DNA from: Gnetum montanum | Lineage: Eukaryota > Streptophyta > Gnetopsida > Gnetales > Gnetaceae | Direction of reading: 5' to 3' | DNA length: 64,000 nucleotides | NCBI GenBank assembly: GCA_015680685.1 | Contig: MNCI01008572.1 | Coordinates: forward strand, 238,591-302,590 | Shown: one piece after another, positions 57,435 through 64,000 of the stretch | Layout: each line of letters opens with the position of its first letter | How positions within the stretch are numbered: the stretch's first letter is position 1 | Notes under the pieces: generated by a model | What the model saw: the letters and a program-made list of their open reading frames with translations, nothing else | Database searches by the model: none | What the model was told of the DNA's origin: nothing | Program-made: the position numbers and the translations under genes

Positions 57435-58485
57435 GGGACACTACTGTTAAGGCCCCCAATTCTTCATCTTCGATCTGCCTCCAACCATGGACCAAACCTC
57501 CAAACAAATTTGCCTTTATGGAGGGGGTGATTGATGACATGATCGACCGCCTAAGGTAGATTGATCCTAAAATAGGTGTGTTCAAATTACAATGTTGGGC
57601 TCTCTAAGTTATTGCATTTTTACCATCATCCTATGACTAATGTTTTTCTCATGTGTGATTGATAGCTTCTTGTCTTAAATGGGACCCCAGATAGGTAGTC
57701 GAGGTTGACGTAGTGCCTGTACTCCCACCAGAGGTGACTGAGGTGCCTTGTGATGTATACGAGTAAACGAGAAAATGTGCACTCTAGTAGGCATGATCAT
57801 TGTGGGAGTGTAGGCATGCCAACGAGGACCTCTAGAAGTGGATCCAAAAGTTGGAGAAGGAGAAAGCTAGCCAAGAAGTTGAGCTAGAGGATCTATGGTC
57901 TAGAAATGAATTTTTATTCGCCCATGATGCTCCCAATGGCACCTACTGTATGGTTGTAATTGACTATGCAAGATACTGGTTAGCTGTACAGGGTAAGAAT
58001 GAGGCCACTCGTGAGATCATAGAGCAACGCTTGCAGATGGACTTATTGGCCTAGAGAAATCAAGATTGGAAGGACTACAGTGCCAAAGTATACGAATAGG
58101 GGCAAGCACAAAAGAACCATAAGCACATGTACAAAATGGAATGTGTTGCCTATTGTCAAAAATATCGAGATGCTTCTGTTGAGTTGCATACCCATAAGTT
58201 ATTTCTTGATGTCATTGGTGCTGTTAAGGCCTATGAAAAGTTCATACAACAAGTAGTGGTTAGTGAGTCTCTTGAAAGAGAGATGACCCTACCTTCTGGG
58301 AGACCACTATGACCACCTTTTCTCTAGGGCCACCCAGATGGATAGTTGTGGAGAAGGAAAAAGTTGCAGCAAGCCTTGATCTGGTAGAGGAAGATTGGAC
58401 CAACTTAACTGAGGAGGAGATCGTATGGTGTTTAGTGGCTAGCATGGACAAGATACCCTCTGAGATGGACATGGGCCCATCTTAG
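57435..58485 (+). pseudogene. Exons 6-7 of the antisense gene: linker and coiled coil
   Basis: Exon 6 encodes DTTVKAPNSSSSICLQPW and NKFAFMEGVIDDMIDRLR with one TAG. A 90 bp phase-1 intron with ctaat leads to exon 7, which opens with Val/Pro-rich sequence and then WIQKLEKEKASQEVELEDLW, a heptad-like stretch continuing through EIIEQRLQMDLLA and CQKYRDASVELHTHKLF. After a frame change near 58310 the frame from 58309 is open to the exon end (WTNLTEEEIVWCLVASMDKI). The exon ends in TAG, probably an old CAG, before GT. A coiled coil suggests self-association or binding of a partner. Confidence 0.6.
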
Positions 58486-58571
58486 GTTAGCCACTTTTCA
58501 TTAACATTGTAGTCTATTTCATGAGAGCCTTGTTGTAGTTTTATTTATTACATTGTTTTTGTATTATGTAG

Positions 58572-58634
58572 GATCCAAATGGAGGTGCAGGACCTAGTGG
58601 AGTTAGAGATGAAGATGCTGGCAGGGACTCATAG
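58572..58634 (+). pseudogene. Exon 8, last exon of the antisense gene
   Basis: It follows a ttgtattatgtag acceptor in phase 0 and encodes DPNGGAGPSGVRDEDAGRDS, then TAG. The last exon in E (39954-40025) has the same phase, a similar Asn/Gly/Ser/Pro composition and nearly the same length. That independent copy supports the splice site. Confidence 0.65.
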
Positions 58635-58708
58635 CGTAGCGGCAAAAGATTTTTTTTTTTTTTTTGCATTTTATTCTTTGTAAGCATTATTACATGGACT
58701 TCAAATTT

Positions 58709-58714
58709 AATAAA
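58709..58714 (+). terminator. Polyadenylation signal of the antisense gene
   Basis: AATAAA lies 75 bases after the stop codon at 58632, downstream of a T-rich tract at about 58648-58667. It fits a plant near-upstream element but occurs often by chance in AT-rich DNA. Confidence 0.45.
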
Positions 58715-58794
58715 GAGTAAAAAGTGAAACAATTATTTCATTTTGTTTTGGTTAATCTTTTGTTAATGTATTTGGGCCTCTTGTAGGCCTCTTA

Positions 58795-59010
58795 TTGTAG
58801 TTTAAGGCCATTTCAGGCCATTGTGATAGTTTAAGGTCATTTCAGGTCGTGGCAATAGTTTAAGGCCATTTCGAGCTGTGGCAATAGTTTAAGGGAATTT
58901 TGGGCCATGCAATGTGATTTCTAAGGGTCAGTTGCCAGTTTTAGGCCTTAGTAGACCGACCGTGACAATAGTTTAAGGCCATTCTAGGCCGTTGCTAGTT
59001 TTATTCCATT
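58795..59010 (+). repeat. Repeats of TAGTTTAAGGCCATTTC at the end of the antisense gene
   Basis: Six to seven units such as GTTTAAGGCCATTTCAGGCC recur about every 32 bp. GGCC/GGCC pairs could form hairpins. They resemble the array on the other side of the gene (53290-53575), so the gene is bracketed by related repeats. Confidence 0.75.
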
Positions 59011-59055
59011 TTGGGCCATGTGTAAGGTACTAATGACAAGGGCAATGTAATTAGT

Positions 59056-59327
59056 AAACTTAATGTGAAATGTAAATCATGTAAACAACAAACTTAATGT
59101 AAAGTGTAAATCATGCAAACAACAAACTTAATGTAAAGTGTAAGTCATGCAAACAACAAACTTAATGTAAAATGTAAATGATGCAAACAGAAAACTTAAT
59201 GTAAAATGTAAATTATGCAAACAACAAACTTAATGTAAAGAGTAAATCGTGCAAACAAAAAACTTAATGTAAAATGTAAATTATGCAAACAAAAAATTTA
59301 ATGTAAAATGTAAATTATGCAATTGGA
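59056..59327 (+). repeat. Tandem array of eight 34 bp units
   Basis: The unit aaacttaatgtaaaatgtaa followed by atcatgcaaacaac repeats about eight times with few changes. It separates the antisense gene block from the end of the gag-protease frame. E has a degenerate A-rich tract at the same place (40630-40780). Confidence 0.9.
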
Positions 59328-59415
59328 GGTATAAAAATTTATTGAAGTGATATGGAGACAAGTCTTAATCATGGAATTTTTTCCTAACCTAACATGGGTT
59401 AGGTGAGGCATAGGG

Positions 59416-60201
59416 CTAAGATGCCTTATAGTGGTATTCATCTATGTTATCATCTACCTTTTGGAAGGGTAACTCAGCCCACATTATTTCTTTGTTTGAG
59501 TTGGCTATTTTGGCTTGTTCATTTGTCAAACACAGTGTTTTAGTTTGAATGGGTGCTTCATTTTCAGAGATTTCTATCTTTGAACCTTGCTTCATGTCTA
59601 CATTGTTTATAGCCCAGGGAGCTACTTCGTCACCATAAATCACTACTTCCCCACCCACATAGGGTAAGTGGATTTCCTGATGTATAGGTGAAGAGATAAT
59701 CCTTAGTTGGGTTAACCATGACCTTCCCAGGATCAGGTTAAATCCTACCATCTCTTCCACCATGATAAATACTACGCTTGTGGGGAACTGGTCCCTTGCC
59801 ACAAAGTTAATGTGCACAGTCCCCTTGACAACCACATGTGCTCCATTGAAGGAATTAAGGCACGAAGTTGCTATGGGATTGGTTTGATCAACGAAGCCCA
59901 ACTTGTCAATGATAGGAAATGGGATTACGTTGGTGGCAGCCCTGTCATCAATGTGTACCTTGTGAATCTTGTACTGGCCAACCCAAATTGTGATGAACAT
60001 GGGCGTAGTTATCACTTGACCCTTTTCAAGGTCATCCTTGATAGATTTTTCAAGGAATGTTAGCTGGGTTGGCCACAGTTCTTTGGCCATGGGGGGAAGC
60101 ATAACAACGTGAATGGCTTTCTCTTCAACTAGCATGTTTTTGCTAATAGGAATAGATGTCAACATGCAAACCATTGCCTCATGATGCGTTGTGGAGGTCA
60201 T
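59416..60201 (-). CDS. Protease domain at the C-terminus of the F gag-protease frame
   Basis: This 261-codon frame is the longest intact one in the window. It starts with MTSTTHHEAMVCMLTSIPIS; upstream sequence shows it was continuous with gag. The aspartic protease core shows VGQYKIHKVHIDDRAATNVIP, where the catalytic Asp is followed by Arg instead of Gly (element E keeps DDGA), then a flap region and VGFNLILGRSWLTQL, the ILGRxWL block of plant gypsy proteases. The tail ends YHYKAS near 59416. The enzyme would process Gag and Pol. The Arg in the active site makes activity doubtful even though the frame is open. Reverse transcriptase does not follow; the antisense gene block does. Confidence 0.82.
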   Translation of the reverse strand: MTSTTHHEAMVCMLTSIPISKNMLVEEKAIHVVMLPPMAKELWPTQLTFLEKSIKDDLEKGQVITTPMFITIWVGQYKIHKVHIDDRAATNVIPFPIIDKLGFVDQTNPIATSCLNSFNGAHVVVKGTVHINFVARDQFPTSVVFIMVEEMVGFNLILGRSWLTQLRIISSPIHQEIHLPYVGGEVVIYGDEVAPWAINNVDMKQGSKIEISENEAPIQTKTLCLTNEQAKIANSNKEIMWAELPFQKVDDNIDEYHYKAS

Positions 60202-63080
60202 TATTAGGTCATATAGGCTTAGTATTCTATTTTTTTGCTTTAAGGCCTGTTTAACTTGTGAAAGGGAATTTAGGAAGTCTTGCCCATTGTCTTATTATTT
60301 TCTAGCTTTCTCTTCCTCTATATGCCCCAGGAGGCGAATTTCTCAAGGGGAGTGATTTTAGGTTGAACGCTAAGCTTTCTTGGACCAGAAGGTGATGATT
60401 GCATTTTTGTATTGCTATCGGTAGCTGATGAAGAAGAGGCCATAGGAACTAAGGATAAGGGAGTAGGCTTAGGGGGACCTAGTGCAGTATGATCCCTAGC
60501 TAGCTTGTCTACTAGATGCTCTTCATGTTTCTTTGGACGGGGTGGCTTGGGTGCAGTTTTCATCAGTTGATTTTGGGTTGGGGGGAGAAACTTACCTACT
60601 TTGGCATCTTGATGACAAGCAGTGCCTACATTGTTATAGTAGGAGGTGGTGTAGTTTTCATTACAAAAGGTGCAATAGATGTTTGGTGAGGGGCCCTAAT
60701 GACAAAGGGGGTTTATGACATAGTAGTTGTTGTAGGTTGAGTGTTGCGAGGAGGTACCCAGACCACAAATGATTCCTATCATAACTCAGTGTTATCATCA
60801 ATGTCAATGGCATTGATGGTGTAACCTGCATTGCTAGCATTCAGAGGATCTTTGTAAAAAACCATCAACCAATTTTTAGGTCGAATGGGACTACTCTCAT
60901 ATAGGACTAGCTTGCCCTGATCAATCATTTGTTGAATGTTGTCTTTTAACGCTAAGAAGTAATCTATATCATGGTCACACAGTTGATGATAGTCACAGAA
61001 ATTCTCTAACCTAAAAGTCTTAGGCACTGGTGGTTCATTGGGCATAGCTAAGGAGGGGTTCCAAAGAACTTCATAGCACCTTTGATGGCATTCAATAGCC
61101 TCCTCTGACATTCATTTGTGTTGTATACACTCGGCTTCCAACAATTGCTTCAAGAGTTCTGAAGACTTAATCAGTAATGGGGTATACTTTGAGTGGTCCT
61201 TGCGCTCAAAGTTTGGCCTTGGTTGGGTTTGTGCCATAGGTATTGATGCTTGTGGTTGACTAGTGTTAGTGGGGCTATGTGTTGTGTTAGTGGGAACCTT
61301 GGGCATGGTGGTAGCCTTTTTGTTGTTGTTAGGCTTGGTCGTGTTGGATACAGTGGCCACTGTGGTGGCTATGACCTTGCCTTTCTCCTTGTATTTCTTA
61401 GTGTGTGCATTCTTGTAGGCCATGTAAGTTGGGTTCCTAATAGCCTCTATCACATATTGGATGCTTTTGGTTTAAGTGAATTCTTGGCTGAGGGAATTCG
61501 GGGCTAGGTAGTAGAGCTTAGACTTAATGAAGTCAATGACCGCATCCTTAGAGATGGCCAACAAGTGAGTCTCAAAAATTGGTTCATGTATTTCATTCAA
61601 GCTTGCAGTCCATCATTGTATATATCTCTGTACAGATTCTAGTGATTCCTGCTTAATGCTCATGAGCTATTCTAGAGTGACTTCTGGTTTTAAGTTGTAC
61701 TTAAAACGAGTCACGAATTCACTTAGCAACTCTTCCAAGGTGGAGATAGAGGCACGTGGAAGTGCATGGTACCAATCTAAGGCTTTTCCTATCAAAGATA
61801 TGGCAAAGACATGAATGATGGTGTGAATCCATGGTTGAAATAGCAATGATTCAGACTTGAAGGTCACCAGATGTGCATTCGGATTGCCCTCCCTGTTGTA
61901 TTTTGTAAATTGGAGGAGTGGCACCCTAGGGGGCAACATGAGCATAAGGATATCTGGATTGATGGGGTCATCATGGTAAAATTTCATGACTTGGAAAATT
62001 TTAAAACTAGTGGCTTTGAGTCATTTGATCTCTTCAGTGAGGGTCTAGATGAGTTGGAAAGCTTGGTCCAAACCCAAGGATGTCACGGAGGATTGTGGGG
62101 CTGTAGGAGCAGCCATCATTGGTAACATTGTTGGGGAAGTAGCCTATCCCATGGGGGGCACTGTTGCGGTCACTCCAGCAAGTGGTGTTGCCTAGGTGGT
62201 CCATCACCCAATGGGTGGTGCTACCAGGGTAGCCACCATTAGTGGTGTCGTAGGGTTGGTTACTTGCTTGGTTGGTGGAGCGGCCCATAGCCTCACGTTT
62301 TTATGCACTACATGTGGAACCTGATACGCTTGGGGTTTCATGTAGTGTGAAATTTGAGATAGTTGGGTGCTAGAAAAAGTAGTGGTTGCCATCCACCACG
62401 CGGTTGAGGTAGGACCTGCTACTAATGATGGGATAGGTGAAAACGAGGTGATTGAAGTAGAACTCGCGTGAAGTTGTGACGTAGGCAGAGCGTGCACATT
62501 CAGTAGCATAGATGTCACTGATGTTGGGTATGATATCAGGATAGACTAGGAAGGAAGAGTGTCTGGGAACAAAGTTGAAGGGCCTGTGTGTTGATAAGTT
62601 AAAGACATGAGATGATTGCCCATCATCAAAAAAAGTCTAGGCTATGGTAGGATCATGGCATTAATGAAGGGGTAGAAGATAGGAGCTAGTTTGATCAGAA
62701 GATAGAAGTGGAAGGGAAAGCCATGGTGTAGATTAGGCCACCACCTTCAGAGTGTCTTGCCCATACTAAAAGGATTCTTCATACTGGGACATTGTGTCCC
62801 TTTTTCTTTCCCTACTTACTTGGACAAGTTGGTTTAAAATCCACTGGTACATCTCAGTTAACAGGATAGAGGTATTGGGAGTAGGGATAAACTCCCTCTC
62901 ATTCTACTAGATGAACTCAAATTTACATTTCTCTTTGAGTTCATGATGGTCCAATGGTACATTTGCTTGCATTTTTTCACAGAGAAAATTGTATCACTCT
63001 TTATCTTGAGGTAGACATTCGGGTGATTACTATCATAGTCTCAGGGACTGTCTTGGCATAAGCACTAGGCTAGGTAGTCA
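60202..63080 (-). pseudogene. Tat-like gag of element F
   Basis: Minus strand. The N-terminal part (about 62700-63080) includes ELKEKCKFEFIQWNEREFIP, matching E. The middle holds a Pro/Thr-rich region. The capsid segment 61667-61987 is open for 106 codons: LQFTKYNREGNPNAHLVTFK, ALDWYHALP and LLSEFVTRFKYNL, the usual retrotransposon gag pattern. Next 61112-61453 and 60779-61111 are open; the latter has ENFCDYHQLCDHDIDYFLAL, a zinc-knuckle-like Cys-His-His with Phe for the last Cys. A Pro/Lys-rich linker (60318-60563) joins protease. Gag would form the particle that packages the element RNA. Few stops and shifts separate these pieces. Confidence 0.85.
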
Positions 63081-63706
63081 CTCGAGACCTACCATATTTT
63101 GGATAGAGCAAGGTACTTCCAAGCTCAATGTGGGAACTGTAGTGGTTATAGAATTCATTTTCTGTTGTAGTTGAAGACTGTAGGGAAGAGAGGCTGAAAC
63201 TGGGTATGCTTGTGAGTGTCGAAAATTAGTTTCCTTCATTGTTACATCTGCTACACTGTATAGGAGGTATAGAGTGTAATATGATAGGTAGCGTATCAGG
63301 ATGGATAGCATAACACAGTAGAAGATGTTACATAGTAAGCAGCATGACATTGTAGAGGGGCAGCGTAATGGGGTAGATAGTCGAGGAATTGCTATGTTGA
63401 AAAAGTTACTACGCTACCCAAAACACGAGTAGTGTAACACAGTTGAGTGAGGAAGTGGTCAGCGTATCACATTGATAGGCTTGCTATGCCACACAGGATG
63501 TAGGCAGTGTAGCATAGTTGACAAGCAACATGATATAATAGACAGTTGGAGGCTTTCATCCTGTAGGGTTCTAGAGGAACTGTCATGGCGACTAGTCTAC
63601 ACCACTCAGTGCATAGACAACCACAAGGGTTTCATGTCTATACTAGTAGGTGATGGGGTATAGATAGTATGTAGGTTTACATGTGATGCACAAAAAAGGC
63701 ACAAAG
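63081..63706 (-). promoter_or_regulatory. 5' leader of element F with a GCTACGC motif cluster
   Basis: It lies between gag and the primer site. From 63240 to 63540 the words gtagcgtatc, gcagcgtaat, tactacgctaccc, gtcagcgtatc and agtgtagcatag recur, all variants of the LTR F motif. Open frames in it (63078-63350 minus, 63472-63663 plus) show no conserved domain; the first may include the start of gag. Confidence 0.65.
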
Positions 63707-63725
63707 AGGCTTTCCTTCTAGTGCC
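63707..63725 (-). promoter_or_regulatory. Primer binding site of element F
   Basis: The reverse complement is TGGCACTAGAAGGAAAGCC, the best preserved of the three Tat-type sites in the window. It lies six bases from the LTR edge at 63732 and fixes the minus orientation. Confidence 0.8.
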
Positions 63726-63731
63726 AAAAAC

Positions 63732-64000
63732 TATAGTGGGTAAGAACATCGGTGGCTGGAACACTGAGAGGTTACCAGGAGTATAGCCAAACCTCGGATC
63801 CATGCGAGGGCCGTGCTAGAGAAAACAAAAATGGGATGCCCTAAATGGTCTAGTCGATCAAACAGGAACTTACACGGTGTACAATAACCTTTTGTAAACA
63901 ATTTTTTTAAAATGTTGAGCATGGAGATTAAGATGGAGAAATCGTGGCACATAGGATAGTAAAAACATAACAAAATATGCAATTGAACAATAAACATGAA
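63732..64000 (-). repeat. 5' LTR of element F, cut by the window end
   Basis: It matches the low edge of the 3' LTR at 45268-45545 almost base for base, with scattered C/T and G/A differences. Only the U5-side 269 bp are inside the window. Confidence 0.88.

Larger units (their letters stand above)
53880..58634 (+). pseudogene. Intron-containing antisense gene of F: FCP1-like domain, extra-ORF domain, acidic region, coiled coil
   Basis: Exons I place: 1 up to 54018; 2 55050-55498; 3 55584-55858; 4 55947-56994; 5 57063-57351; 6 57435-57575; 7 57666-58485; 8 58572-58634. All introns are GT-AG; six are 68-90 bp and T-rich, the first is 1031 bp. Phases agree at every junction except exon 4 to 5. 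Exons 2-3 resemble an FCP1-type HAD phosphatase, exon 4 the extra ORFs of plant gypsy elements, exon 5 is acidic, and exon 7 forms a coiled coil. Scattered stops (often CAG-to-TAG) and at least two frameshifts (within exons 2 and 7) make this copy a pseudogene. The start codon is unclear. It is antisense to gag-pol, between protease and reverse transcriptase. A polyadenylation-like AATAAA stands at 58709. The molecular function is unknown. Confidence 0.72.
45268..64000 (-). mobile_element. Element F, Tat/Ogre-like LTR retrotransposon carrying an antisense gene
   Basis: Order on the minus strand from the right: 5' LTR (63732 to beyond 64000), primer site, leader, gag, protease, a 6.2 kb block with a plus-strand intron-containing gene, reverse transcriptase with RNase H, archaeal-type RNase H, integrase, 3' region, polypurine tract and 3' LTR (47631-45268). 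It is the best preserved element in the window, with an uninterrupted 261-codon protease frame. It is inserted in the 5' LTR of element E; the left flank is ccagg, the right flank is outside the window. Confidence 0.88.

Noticed and set aside
59056-59327. CRISPR-like array (regular repeats of 34 bp)
   Set aside because: Units are directly abutting without unique spacers, A-rich, and lie inside a plant retrotransposon.

Overview
Origin. The window looks like intergenic DNA of a seed plant with a large, repeat-rich genome. It is AT-rich, lacks any intact host gene I can recognise, and consists almost wholly of decayed Ty3/gypsy LTR retrotransposons of two plant lineages. A gymnosperm or a large-genome monocot would fit, but nothing fixes the species. 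An assembly gap (N run) lies at 29219-29349. Most coding frames are broken, often by TAG or TAA where the family has CAG or CAA, as expected from deamination of methylated cytosine. || Lineages. Elements A, B, B', C and H are Athila-like: 0.86-0.98 kb LTRs running TGATGA...CTCATCA, a primer site complementary to tRNA-Asp, and a single RNase H. Elements E, F and G are Tat/Ogre-like: long LTRs, a primer site related to TGGCGCTAGAAGGAGGGCC, gag and protease in one frame, and a second (archaeal-type) RNase H in E and F. || Layout. 1-117 end of LTR H; 118-2133 gag and part of the LTR of minus-strand element G; 2134-6016 element B (LTR, gag, pol deleted); 6017-26559 element A (plus strand, target duplication still visible) carrying minus-strand element C at about 14960-22867; 26560-26715 remainder of B; 26716-31548 element B' (minus-strand LTRs around plus-strand cargo); 31549-45267 element E (minus); 45268-64000 element F (minus, 5' LTR cut by the window end). 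Insertion order inferred from nesting: E and G first, then the B block, then A, then C; F entered E independently. || Main result. Elements A, B', E and F each carry, besides gag-pol, an extra gene with its own internal promoter. In A it lies downstream of pol on the sense strand and shows no introns. In F it lies antisense, between protease and reverse transcriptase, and can be read as eight exons joined by seven GT-AG introns, six of them phase-compatible. Its predicted product has a degenerate FCP1-like (HAD phosphatase) domain, a plant-retrotransposon extra-ORF domain, an acidic segment and a coiled coil. E keeps the first and last exons of a similar antisense gene. In all four elements the internal promoter carries the same short, often palindromic, family-specific motifs as the U3 of that element's own LTR. 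I infer a possible element-encoded regulator with a matched set of target motifs, so far unproven.
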